This document shows positions 5,615 through 13,327 of a stretch of 16,318 nt of DNA, piece by piece. The stretch spans positions 1 through 16,318 of the forward strand of contig MEHH01000029.1 of NCBI GenBank assembly GCA_001940755.1, read 5' to 3'. Position 1 is the first letter of the stretch. Each line of letters begins with the position of its first letter. The stretch is from Candidatus Heimdallarchaeota archaeon AB_125. Lineage in GTDB: Archaea; Asgardarchaeota; Heimdallarchaeia; Heimdallarchaeales; Heimdallarchaeaceae. A model generated the notes under the pieces. That model was not told where the DNA came from. It did not search any database and saw only the letters and a program-made list of their open reading frames with translations. Both the position numbers and the translations under genes were made by a program.

Positions 5615-6805
5615 ATGTTGATTAAAATGAAAGAAGTAGTGCCTGATATATATTATGTTGGAGTAAATGATCATCTAACCAAGCTTTTCGAAGGACTTTG
5701 GCCCATCCCTGAAGGAGTAAGTTATAACAGTTATATAGTTAAGGGAGAAAAAACAGCTTTAATTGATACAGTAAAAATTCCTTTTGTTGATGAATTTTTG
5801 AAAAAAGTTGAGGAAGTTACTTCCTTCGAAATTGATTACATTATATTAAACCACATCGAACCAGATCATAGTAGTTCATTGCTTCGTCTTTTGGAGAAAG
5901 TTCCAAATGCTACTATCATGTGTTCTAAGAAAGCTGAAGGGATGATTGAAAGTCTTTATAGAATAACAGAAAATATTCATGTAGTAGAAGAAGGTGAAAA
6001 ACTAGATTTGGGTGGAAGAGAATTAACTTTTTACATGGATCCTTTGGTTCATTGGCCTGAAACAATGGTTACTTATGATAACAAAGATGGAATCTTATTC
6101 TCATGTGATGCATTTGGCTCATACAAAGCTCTTGATTTTGGTTTATTTGATGATGAATGTGATCCTGACATCTTTTATGAAGAAACAATTCGTTATTTTA
6201 GTAACATCGTAGCTAAGTATGTCAAATATGTTAAGAAAGCCATGGAAAAACTAGGTGGATTAGATATCAAAATTATCGCGCCTGCTCATGGTCTTATTTG
6301 GAGAGATAATCCTCAAAGAATCATTGATTTATACGTTAAACTTTCAAATAGAATGGCGATACCAGGTGTAGTAATCATTTGGGGTTCAATGTATGGAAAT
6401 ACTGCTAAAGTTGTTAACCATGTTGTTGAAGGTGTTAAAGAAGCAGGTCTTCCAGTAAAAGTGTTGAACTTCTCAACAGACCATCTAAGTTACTTGATAA
6501 AAGAAACTTGGAAATACAAAGGTGTTATTTTAGGATTCCCAACATACGATGGAGGTCCATTCCTAAATACTTCTTACTATTTACATCTTGTAAAGAGGAA
6601 AGATCTCAAAGAACGTATAGTTGGTTTCTTCGGATCATCTATGTGGAGTGGAAGAGCTTTGAAACAAGCTGCTGATGCAGTTCAAGAATTAGATTGGGAA
6701 GTAGTAGAACCTCTACTAGAATTCAAAGGTTCCCCCACAGATGAGCTTCTTGAACAAGCAAAGCAACTTGGAAAAGCTGTTGCTGAAAGAGTAAAATCCT
6801 CTTAA
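5615..6805 (+). CDS. fprA: flavodiiron protein (A-type flavoprotein; O2/NO reductase)
   Basis: A 396-residue class A flavodiiron protein: metallo-beta-lactamase domain (about 1-245) plus flavodoxin domain (about 250-396), the normal two-domain length. The diiron ligands are present: H80-x-E82-x-D84-H85 (NHIEPDHSSS), H146 (PLVHWPET), D165 (SCDAFGSY) and H225 (PAHGLIW). The FMN phosphate-binding loop is WGSMYGNTAK (256-265), with further flavodoxin contacts near GFPTYDGGP (307-315). Such cytoplasmic enzymes reduce O2 to water and/or NO to N2O, with electrons from F420H2 in methanogens or from rubredoxin-like carriers elsewhere; no partner is encoded here. The ATG at 5615 is used; M5 is an alternative start. 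The promoter carries a perfect palindrome. Confidence 0.95.
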   Translation: MLIKMKEVVPDIYYVGVNDHLTKLFEGLWPIPEGVSYNSYIVKGEKTALIDTVKIPFVDEFLKKVEEVTSFEIDYIILNHIEPDHSSSLLRLLEKVPNATIMCSKKAEGMIESLYRITENIHVVEEGEKLDLGGRELTFYMDPLVHWPETMVTYDNKDGILFSCDAFGSYKALDFGLFDDECDPDIFYEETIRYFSNIVAKYVKYVKKAMEKLGGLDIKIIAPAHGLIWRDNPQRIIDLYVKLSNRMAIPGVVIIWGSMYGNTAKVVNHVVEGVKEAGLPVKVLNFSTDHLSYLIKETWKYKGVILGFPTYDGGPFLNTSYYLHLVKRKDLKERIVGFFGSSMWSGRALKQAADAVQELDWEVVEPLLEFKGSPTDELLEQAKQLGKAVAERVKSS

Positions 6806-6836
6806 ATTTCTTTTCTTTTCTTTTTCATTATTTCTG
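6806..6836 (+). terminator. T-rich terminator after the flavodiiron gene
   Basis: Immediately after the stop codon the plus strand reads as repeated T tracts (TTTCTTTTCTTTTCTTTTTC), a typical archaeal intrinsic terminator. A weak ATAGG/CCTAT inverted repeat follows at 6849-6875. Confidence 0.5.
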
Positions 6837-6883
6837 CATTACAACTGGATAGGTTCTTTTGTCTTCAAATCCTATTTTAACTG

Positions 6884-6914
6884 AAAAATGGTGTTTATGA
6901 AAAACATTTTTAAA
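6884..6914 (+). promoter_or_regulatory. promoter region of the 70-residue protein gene
   Basis: A TATA-like ATTTTTAAAG (6906-6915) lies about 30 nt before the ATG at 6944. It overlaps the right arm of a 7-bp inverted repeat (AAAAATG 6884-6890, CATTTTT 6905-6911). A GGGGG tract at 6936-6940 sits just before the ATG as a strong Shine-Dalgarno-like site. Confidence 0.4.
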
Positions 6915-6943
6915 GATTTCAAGAAAAATAATAATGGGGGAAA

Positions 6944-7156
6944 ATGTCCTATACTCCACTTAAAAGAAAAAATGATGGTATGGCTCTTACTGCTGAAGTA
7001 GTTGACATCATAGTTGACGGTATGAATGACAAAAACAGAGAAGTGAGAGAAGCAGCTTATTCCACTTGGGTTGCTATGGTAGAGCTTGAATCTGACAAAG
7101 TAACAGATGACATGCTTCAAAGAATAACAAGTGCACTCAAAACTTATAGAGTATAA
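6944..7156 (+). CDS. small helical protein of unknown function (70 aa)
   Basis: A short soluble protein with no TM segment and no cysteine. It is predicted to be nearly all helix: residues 16-27 (TAEVVDIIVDGM), 31-50 (NREVREAAYSTWVAMVELES) and 53-67. The pattern DGMNDKNREVREAAYSTWVAMVE resembles one HEAT repeat (helix, Asp-rich turn, V-R-x-A-A), so it may be a single-repeat mini-solenoid or dimerisation module. Its own TATA-like box and a strong GGGGG ribosome binding site 3 nt upstream of the ATG support it as real. It stands alone between the flavodiiron gene and the thermosome gene. I do not recognise a family. Confidence 0.7.
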   Translation: MSYTPLKRKNDGMALTAEVVDIIVDGMNDKNREVREAAYSTWVAMVELESDKVTDDMLQRITSALKTYRV

Positions 7157-7163
7157 TTATACT
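7150..7163. terminator. 14-bp palindrome overlapping the stop codon, possible bidirectional terminator
   Basis: AGTATAATTATACT is a perfect 14-bp palindrome that includes the TAA stop of the small protein gene and is followed by ATTTTTA on the plus strand. On the minus strand the convergent thermosome gene has its own T7 tract at about 7184-7190 just after its stop. The 53-bp gap thus appears to terminate both transcripts. Confidence 0.4.
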
Positions 7164-7209
7164 ATTTTTAAGATTTAAAATTAAAAAAATAAGAAGAGTA
7201 GGATTAATA

Positions 7210-8835
7210 TTAATAATCCTCGTCCATTCCGCCTGGACCACCTGGAGGCATTCCTGGACCACCAGATAATTCTTTAGCTGCTATAACATCATCTATTCTC
7301 AAAATCATCTCTGCGGCTTCAGCTGCACTGCTGATAGCTTGTTGTTTTACAGAAATTGGTTCAAAGACATTGAGCTTTGCCATATCATCTACTTTAGATT
7401 TGAATGGATTAACACCGAAAACGAATCCCACTTTAGAGTGTTGAACATGTAGTTCAGAAAGAACATCAATTGGATCTAATCCTGCATTTTCTGCTAGTGT
7501 TCTTGGAATGATTTCCATTGCTTTAGCAAACTTTTCGATTGCTAACTGAACTTTACTGGTATGACCCATTGCAAACTCACCAAGTTTTTGGCTAATCTCG
7601 ATTTCAGGAGCTCCACCACCTGGAACTACTTTCTTGTCATGAATAACTTGACGAACAACGCACAAAGCATCATGAATAGCTCTATCTGCCTCATCAACAA
7701 TCATTTCTGTTCCACCTCTAATGATGATAGAAACAGCTTTAGGATTATCACAGCCAGTAATGAAAATCATATTATCATCACCAATGGATTTCTCTTCAGC
7801 AACTTGAGCTTTTCCAATGTAGTTAGCAAGATCATCTAGGCTGGTTGAGATTTTTGCACCAGTAGCTTTTGCTAGTTTCTCCAAATCGCTTTTCTTGATT
7901 CTTCTAACAGCACCAATTCCTTGTTTTGCAAGATAATGTTGGATAATATCATCAATACCTTTCTGACAAAGAACTACATTAGCACCTGAAGCGATGATTT
8001 TATCAGCCATTTCTTTTAGCATATCATGCTCATTATCAAGAAATGCTTGAATTTGATCTGGACTGGTAATGTTAATCTTAGCATCAATTTCGGTTTTGCT
8101 TAGTTCTAATCCCTTGTCCAACAGAACAATTTTAGCATCTTCAATTTTTTTAGGCATGTCTGTATGAACGAATTCTTTGTCGAGAATGATACCATCAATT
8201 AATTCAGTATCCTCTAAACTTCCACCTTTTTTCTTCTGAATTAGAATATTATCAATATCAGCAAACATTTCCCCATCCTTTTCCTCAGCAACAGATTTTA
8301 CTGCTTTTACAACGAGTTCTGCAAGGGGGCTCTTTTCTCCACTAACAATTTTAGAAGACATAGAAGTTTCAGCGACAGCCCTTAGGATTTTGTCATCTTC
8401 AAATGGAACATCTTGAGCCATTTCTTCTAGTATCTTATCAGCTTGATATCGAGATAATTTGTAACCTTCAATAATAGAACTTGGATGAATATCCAAATCT
8501 AATAATTCTTCAGCTTGCTTGAGTAACTCACCAGCAATAACAACAACGCTTGTTGTACCATCACCTGTTTCTTGATCTTGAGTCTTAGCAAGATCAATAA
8601 CAAATTTAGCAGCTGGATGACTTACTTCAATTTCCTTTAGGATAGTTGCGCCATCGTTGGTAACAGTAGTGTCTCCAAAGTTATCAATGAGCATTTTATC
8701 CATACCTTTAGGACCTAGGGCTGAACGAATAGCTTCAGAGACAGCTCGTGCAGCTGTAATGTTATTTCTCTGGGCATCTTTTCCTCTTGTCCTTTCGGTT
8801 CCTTCCTTTAATATATAAACAGGTTGGCCGTACAT
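7210..8835 (-). CDS. thsA: thermosome subunit (group II chaperonin)
   Basis: A 541-residue CCT/thermosome subunit that forms a double-ring ATP-dependent folding chamber in the cytoplasm. It is full length, with equatorial ATPase motifs GPKGMDKML (41-49), NDGATIL (60-66) and GDGTTS (91-96, D92). The catalytic Asp lies in RAIHDALCVVR (D389), followed by VVPGGGAPEIE (403-412). Intermediate and apical domains span about 145-400. The C-terminal tail has GGPGMPPGGPGGM, the flexible Gly/Met/Pro-rich segment pointing into the cavity, and ends EDY. Only one subunit gene is here; paralogues, if any, are elsewhere. It is transcribed alone, with a TATA-like box at 8893-8903 about 60 nt upstream of the ATG. 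Confidence 0.97.
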   Translation of the reverse strand: MYGQPVYILKEGTERTRGKDAQRNNITAARAVSEAIRSALGPKGMDKMLIDNFGDTTVTNDGATILKEIEVSHPAAKFVIDLAKTQDQETGDGTTSVVVIAGELLKQAEELLDLDIHPSSIIEGYKLSRYQADKILEEMAQDVPFEDDKILRAVAETSMSSKIVSGEKSPLAELVVKAVKSVAEEKDGEMFADIDNILIQKKKGGSLEDTELIDGIILDKEFVHTDMPKKIEDAKIVLLDKGLELSKTEIDAKINITSPDQIQAFLDNEHDMLKEMADKIIASGANVVLCQKGIDDIIQHYLAKQGIGAVRRIKKSDLEKLAKATGAKISTSLDDLANYIGKAQVAEEKSIGDDNMIFITGCDNPKAVSIIIRGGTEMIVDEADRAIHDALCVVRQVIHDKKVVPGGGAPEIEISQKLGEFAMGHTSKVQLAIEKFAKAMEIIPRTLAENAGLDPIDVLSELHVQHSKVGFVFGVNPFKSKVDDMAKLNVFEPISVKQQAISSAAEAAEMILRIDDVIAAKELSGGPGMPPGGPGGMDEDY

Positions 8836-9168
8836 TTTATTAACCTCAGTTTAATTTTATGTGTATATTGAACAAGTGATGTGGTTATCATTGATATATA
8901 ATTCTTGCGGTTTTATAAAAAACTAAAAATCTGAGAAAGAACTAAGAGTATAGTAAGGTGTTACAAAAGTAACGGAAGAATTAGAGTAATATAGAGAACT
9001 TCCAGAGAAAACTCAAAGAGGAATCTCAGAAAAGTTTGATTATTTGTTGATTTTTTAATTGCGGATAATAAGTTCAGAATGTTTTTATAAGTTTTCGACA
9101 ATAATATTCTTAGGGGTTTTCTGACGATTCACAATTGATAAAAGGAATCAGAGCAGACGTGAGCTACA
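8836..9168. promoter_or_regulatory. 333-bp divergent intergenic region with promoters
   Basis: No convincing gene lies here. The thermosome side has a TATA-like GATATATAATT at 8893-8903 (minus direction). A symmetrical TTTTATAAAA at 8911-8920 could serve either strand. The GTPase side has TTTTTATAAG at 9082-9091, which would start transcription near 9115. A decamer TTGCGGATAA (9059-9068) sits about 20 nt upstream of that TATA box and recurs in front of the TPR gene. Between the two promoters are small inverted repeats: GTTAC/GTAAC at 8960-8973, and a nested hairpin at 8994-9027 ending before a T6 run at 9051-9056. Confidence 0.6.
9126..9149 (+). promoter_or_regulatory. leader hairpin before the GTPase start
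   Basis: GATTC (9126-9130) and GAATC (9145-9149) are complementary across a 14-nt loop. The stem ends about 10 nt before the GACGTGAG stretch that may serve as ribosome binding site for the TTG start at 9169. It could modulate initiation, but a 5-bp stem is weak evidence. Confidence 0.2.
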
Positions 9169-10149
9169 TTGTTGGAGTCAAAAGAAAATAATGAATTGGT
9201 AACATCTAGCAGAGAGTTATCTGTCTCAATTGCAGGTTTAGATGGAGTCGGAAAAACCGCTATAGTAAACAAGCTTTTGAGTGATGAAATCACAGAAACC
9301 TATTCGACATATGGTATAAATCAAGAAATAGTCAAAATTGATGGATTGAATCTTGGTTTAACTGACCTTGGTGGTAAAGAACCTTTTCGAAATTCTCTTT
9401 GGGAAAGTTATATCTCTCGATCAGATGCTTTAATCTATGTTGTTGATGCGACTAAAGAAGAAAAGCTAGATGAGTCGCAAGAATGGTTTGTTCGTGCTCT
9501 TAAATGGATTAAAGCAGAATCCCCTGTTTTAGTTTTAATCAATACTTGGGATCAACCAGTTAATGAAGATGTAATTAAATCTATTAATAGTATTTTCCAG
9601 AGCCCAACAAATGGACATCCCATTGAATTTCTTTCTATTTCCCCTATTTCTGGTAAGAACATAAAAAAGACAGTAGATTGGTTAGCAAATACTATTATTA
9701 CTAACCTCATAAGTGCAGGAATTTCTGTTGATTACTTTGTAGCTTACATCAAAACAGAGCAAGGATTAGTAGAAGCTCGCATACGAACTGCGGATGATAA
9801 TTTTCTAGATAAAGGACTTTTTCCTGTAATTCGATACAAGTTTGCTTCAGATGATGAATCTGTTCTTGAGTACATGAGGATTGGAGGGAGACAAATAGTT
9901 ACAGCTGCTGATAGTCAAACTTCTTGCTGGCTAGTTACAACTAGAACTGATGAGTTTAAAGGTACTAATCTACTTATGAAACTGTTAACTGAATTCATCA
10001 AAGAGATTCATGGGTTACGTGTTCAGAAAGGAACTAATTTATCTGAATCGGATTTGACCAGCTATCTTATAAAATATATGATTGACAATCAAACATTCTG
10101 GTCAGAAACTCAGCAACCTATGTTTGAAATATCCGTTATTGATGATTGA
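9169..10149 (+). CDS. Arf-like small GTPase with additional C-terminal longin/roadblock-like domain
   Basis: This 326-residue protein has a Ras-superfamily G domain at about 15-180: G1 GLDGVGKT (23-30, Arf-like), switch I YSTYGI with T47, G3 DLGGKEPFR (66-74, like the Arf D-x-GGQ box, with Lys after GG), G4 NTWD (125-128, where NKxD is usual) and a G5-like SPISG (158-162). Residues 186-282 form a second alpha/beta domain (strands around VAYIKTEQGLVEARI, LFPVIRYKF, LEYMRIGGRQIV, SCWLVTTR, then a helix at 267-281) that resembles longin/roadblock folds; this part is inference. Such GTPases are abundant in Asgard archaea. A TGA at 9160-9162 is in frame, and no ATG follows early, so the start must be TTG at 9169 or 9172. 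hisS follows after 62 bp with its own TATA-like box. Confidence 0.85.
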   Translation: MLESKENNELVTSSRELSVSIAGLDGVGKTAIVNKLLSDEITETYSTYGINQEIVKIDGLNLGLTDLGGKEPFRNSLWESYISRSDALIYVVDATKEEKLDESQEWFVRALKWIKAESPVLVLINTWDQPVNEDVIKSINSIFQSPTNGHPIEFLSISPISGKNIKKTVDWLANTIITNLISAGISVDYFVAYIKTEQGLVEARIRTADDNFLDKGLFPVIRYKFASDDESVLEYMRIGGRQIVTAADSQTSCWLVTTRTDEFKGTNLLMKLLTEFIKEIHGLRVQKGTNLSESDLTSYLIKYMIDNQTFWSETQQPMFEISVIDD

Positions 10150-10174
10150 ATGATATTTCTCTTGAACAGAAGTG

Positions 10175-10187
10175 TTAAATATTTTTT
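10175..10187 (+). promoter_or_regulatory. possible hisS TATA-like box
   Basis: TTAAATATTTTTT lies about 25-37 nt upstream of the hisS ATG at 10212. It would produce a leaderless or nearly leaderless transcript in addition to any read-through from the GTPase gene. Confidence 0.35.
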
Positions 10188-10211
10188 ATTTCAACTATGT
10201 TTGATTAGATT

Positions 10212-11708
10212 ATGGATTCTGAACTCAAAGAGATACTGAAAGGTATTAAGGGGAATAGAGATTTCTATCCAGAGGACTACGCAGAATACAAATTTATTTT
10301 CGATGCAATGCATAACGTATCCAAGCATTTTGGATATGAACTATATGAAGGTCCAATTTTAGAATATGCCAAGCTCATTGAATACAAATCAGGACAATCA
10401 CTAGCTACTGAAACATATAGATTGATTGACAGAGAAGAGCGCAAACTAGTTCTTCGTCCTGAGATGACACCATCTTTAGCTCGATTGATCGTTAATCAAC
10501 ATCAAAGATATCCTAAACCAATTCGCTGGTATTGTCTTCCTAGAGTTTTCAGAGACGAGACTCCCCAGAGAGGAAGAGTAAAGGAGCATTTTCAATTCAA
10601 TGCTGATATCATAGGTATTGATAATCCTGCAGCAGATGCTGAGATAATTGCTTTGACAACTAGAATAATAAAAACAGCTGGAATGAAAGATGGAGAATTT
10701 ATTTGTTTAATAAATAGCAGAGAACTCCTTCAGAGGTATTTGGAATTTCTTGATATTAAGAATAAGGAAGAAGTAATCAGAATTATTGATGCTAAAGGAA
10801 AATTTGTTCAAGATGCAATCGAAGCAGGTTTGGTAAAGAAAGGTTACAATTCTTCAGAATCCAAGGTTCTTGCTCAGCAATTTCGAGCAATTTGGCAACA
10901 AGATCCGCGAAAAGAAAAGAATTATCCCGATATAGAAAGTAAAAAAGAATTAGCTCCTTATCTTAATGAATTGATGATTATCGAGGAAAATGAAGTCAAA
11001 ACAGCATTAAAAGAGAAAGGTCTTACAGAAGAACAGATTTCAAAAACTTATGATTTTACTTTAATCAAAGGAGATCCTCAAGAGGTTATAACAGCTGTAA
11101 AATCTCTAGAGATTAGTGATAAAGTTAAAGTAGCAATAGAAAAAATGGAAGCGTTAATTATTCATTTAGAAGCTCTTGATGTTCTTGAAAACTGCGAATT
11201 TGACATGTCAATAGCTCGAGGTTTAGATTATTACACTGGAATTGTCTATGAGTTCCTAGACAGAACAGGTTCAGTTGCTAGAGCTATCGCTGGAGGAGGA
11301 AGATATGATCAACTTGTGGAAAGTTTTGGTGGAGGAAAGATTCCTGCTACTGGAATTGGAATGGGAGAAACTGTGCTTCATTCCATACTAAAAGCTCTAA
11401 ACAGGTTTCCATCCTATAAACATCCTGCGAAAATATATGTAGCAGCTATTTCCGGAGATGTCACAAAAACTGCAGCTGAATTAGCTCAAAAATTAAGAAA
11501 GAATTTTTCTGTGATTTTTAATCCATTTGGTTGGAAACTTTCAAGACAACTAGAGGATGCAGGAAACAGAAATATTCCATATATGATTATTGTTGGAAAA
11601 CGAGATTTGGAAGAAGATAAAGTTACTCTGAGAGATATGAAAACTGGAGAACAATCTACAATTTTAATCTCAAAATTACAGAGTGATTTGCTGAAAAAAT
11701 TTGAATGA
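10212..11708 (+). CDS. hisS: histidine--tRNA ligase
   Basis: A 498-residue class IIa synthetase that charges tRNA-His. The N-terminus GIKGNRDFYPED (11-22) equals the family's G-x-x-D-x-x-P. Motif 2 is FRDETPQRGRVKEHFQFNAD (113-132), the HisA signature is ARGLDYYTGIVYEF (335-348), and GGGRYD is at 361-366. Motif 3 reads GIGMGETVLHSIL (381-393) and lacks the usual Arg. The C-terminal anticodon-binding domain covers about 405-498. The region between motif 2 and HisA (about 160-330) is long, so overall size is closer to eukaryotic HisRS than to compact bacterial ones of about 420 residues. HisZ is unlikely because the HisA and motif 2 residues are intact. It probably shares a transcript with the next gene, 23 nt downstream. 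Confidence 0.95.
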   Translation: MDSELKEILKGIKGNRDFYPEDYAEYKFIFDAMHNVSKHFGYELYEGPILEYAKLIEYKSGQSLATETYRLIDREERKLVLRPEMTPSLARLIVNQHQRYPKPIRWYCLPRVFRDETPQRGRVKEHFQFNADIIGIDNPAADAEIIALTTRIIKTAGMKDGEFICLINSRELLQRYLEFLDIKNKEEVIRIIDAKGKFVQDAIEAGLVKKGYNSSESKVLAQQFRAIWQQDPRKEKNYPDIESKKELAPYLNELMIIEENEVKTALKEKGLTEEQISKTYDFTLIKGDPQEVITAVKSLEISDKVKVAIEKMEALIIHLEALDVLENCEFDMSIARGLDYYTGIVYEFLDRTGSVARAIAGGGRYDQLVESFGGGKIPATGIGMGETVLHSILKALNRFPSYKHPAKIYVAAISGDVTKTAAELAQKLRKNFSVIFNPFGWKLSRQLEDAGNRNIPYMIIVGKRDLEEDKVTLRDMKTGEQSTILISKLQSDLLKKFE

Positions 11709-11731
11709 CTAATTTGATGGAATGATCTCCA

Positions 11732-13324
11732 ATGAAAGTTGCTCTTCAGAATTACTTGAAAGGTATAGATATTGATGAATTCGTTGCCAATGTTAAAAAC
11801 AGGAGTAAGTTTGAAGAAATACTTGTCCATCTAGGATTAGACCAAAATTCTTCTATAAACCAATTTGTTGAACATTTACTCTATGAAAGTAAAATGCTTC
11901 TAAACCAAGAAAAACGTAAAGAGACTACAATTATTCTACGAGCTACAAAACCTTTGCTTAGCTTGGTTCCTAAGTATTTGAGTGCATTTTTTTATCTCAC
12001 TTTAACTGATTCATTTCTATTAGCTAATGATTATGAAGGTGCAAATAAATCTGTTAACCGAGCAAGTTCTATCGCAAAAGAACTAAATGATCCAAGACTC
12101 GAAGTAAGAGTCTTGAATATGATGTTTGTCATTAACAGATCCAGTGGCAAAGAAAAAGCAGAAGAATATCTGCTAAAATCTAAAGAAATTTCGGAAAAAA
12201 ATGAATTCAATGAAAACTTAGTTTTCTGTAATGTAAACCTTGGTTTACTGCACTTCTTCAAAAAAGAACACAACAAAGCTGCAGAGTATTGTGCGTCAGT
12301 TATTGATATTGCTGGTTCGAAGAAATATCCAAAAAATAAACTGATTATGCCGACTGATTATTTTCTTCAAATCTTCTCTGAAAGCCCTGAACTTGTAGCC
12401 AATAAGAAATATCATGAAATGATTAAGAAAGGAGTAAAGATTGTTCTTCAAACTGTTAAACAATTTAAATCAGATTATGAAGCATCTCGCAGAATATCTA
12501 TTCTTGTAAGTTTTCTAAAACTTTCAGAAGATCTTATGGATTCATCTTTGAAAGAAATAGATTCTTTTGTAGAAAAACTTCCATTTGATAAGAGGTCTCT
12601 TTATTATTATTCAATAGCTAATGGTGCTGCAAACTATAAGGGTTTCAAAGTCTCGTTAATTTACTTTGAAAAAGCAATCGGTTCTATGAAAAACATAACT
12701 GATGATGAGAAAAGAAGAATTAAGAAAAACTATGCATACACACTATCTGCAATTATTGGTGCTTCTATGATTTATGATCTGGAGTCTTCACAACAGACAT
12801 CTCAAAGGCTTAAAGGATTGAAAATCAAAACAATTGAAGATAGTCTTGCAGGCAAAAAGAATAAACAGATAAATTTCAGAAACTCAGTCAGTGATTCAGA
12901 TGCTGTTTTCGCTGTAAAGAGAGAATTTATTGAGAAACAACTTCTGCCAAGTATCAAAGATTTGTATTCTAAAAAGGAGATTGTCATTGGTTTTTCTTAT
13001 CATAATAGTAGAGAAGATATATTGAACCATCTAGAAATGTTCGCAATAAATGCCTTAAACCAAGATGATGAGTTGATATCTCTTCTTTTAGTTGGCACTA
13101 CAATTAGTGAGAAAGACGCTAAAAAGAAGAAACGCACTTTTACAGGATACCAAATTCTTGGACATAGAGTTCCTAAATCTATTTTAGACACTAAACACTT
13201 CGAAGAATTCGATGTTAAATTTCTGTACGATTTAGTCATTGCTCCTCAGAAGTTTAAGAAAATAGAGATGATTTTACCACATAATTCTTTGGAAACAGAT
13301 TACAAGAAATTGTTGAATAAATAA
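11732..13324 (+). CDS. TPR-like helical-repeat protein with a C-terminal alpha/beta domain, unknown function
   Basis: This 530-residue soluble protein has an N-terminal three quarters (about 40-350) predicted almost entirely helical, with TPR-like pairs such as LLANDYEGANKSVNRASSIA (96-115) and FFKKEHNKAAEYCASVIDIA (175-194), and YKGFKVSLIYFEKAIGSM at 302-319. A charged linker (about 350-395) precedes a C-terminal domain with strands and helices (IVIGFSYHN 417-425, ELISLLLVGTT 447-457, QILGHRVPKSIL 474-485, LVIAPQ 501-506). No catalytic motif is recognised. A scaffold or interaction role is inferred. It is 23 nt downstream of hisS, so co-transcription is likely, and it ends 3 nt from the convergent TPR gene. 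Confidence 0.75.
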   Translation: MKVALQNYLKGIDIDEFVANVKNRSKFEEILVHLGLDQNSSINQFVEHLLYESKMLLNQEKRKETTIILRATKPLLSLVPKYLSAFFYLTLTDSFLLANDYEGANKSVNRASSIAKELNDPRLEVRVLNMMFVINRSSGKEKAEEYLLKSKEISEKNEFNENLVFCNVNLGLLHFFKKEHNKAAEYCASVIDIAGSKKYPKNKLIMPTDYFLQIFSESPELVANKKYHEMIKKGVKIVLQTVKQFKSDYEASRRISILVSFLKLSEDLMDSSLKEIDSFVEKLPFDKRSLYYYSIANGAANYKGFKVSLIYFEKAIGSMKNITDDEKRRIKKNYAYTLSAIIGASMIYDLESSQQTSQRLKGLKIKTIEDSLAGKKNKQINFRNSVSDSDAVFAVKREFIEKQLLPSIKDLYSKKEIVIGFSYHNSREDILNHLEMFAINALNQDDELISLLLVGTTISEKDAKKKKRTFTGYQILGHRVPKSILDTKHFEEFDVKFLYDLVIAPQKFKKIEMILPHNSLETDYKKLLNK

Positions 13325-13327
13325 GTA

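Noticed and set aside
6849..6875. ATAGG/CCTAT inverted repeat after the flavodiiron gene
   Set aside because: The 5-bp stem with a 17-nt loop is too weak, and the T-rich run before it is a sufficient terminator.
7561..7839. Open frame on the plus strand inside the thermosome gene
   Set aside because: It is antisense to strongly conserved chaperonin sequence and has no promoter or ribosome binding site.
8876..8934. GTGATGT followed by CTGA about 50 nt later, resembling a second box C/D RNA
   Set aside because: The flanking bases (ACAA before, GAAAG after) do not pair, and the stretch is occupied by the thermosome promoter.
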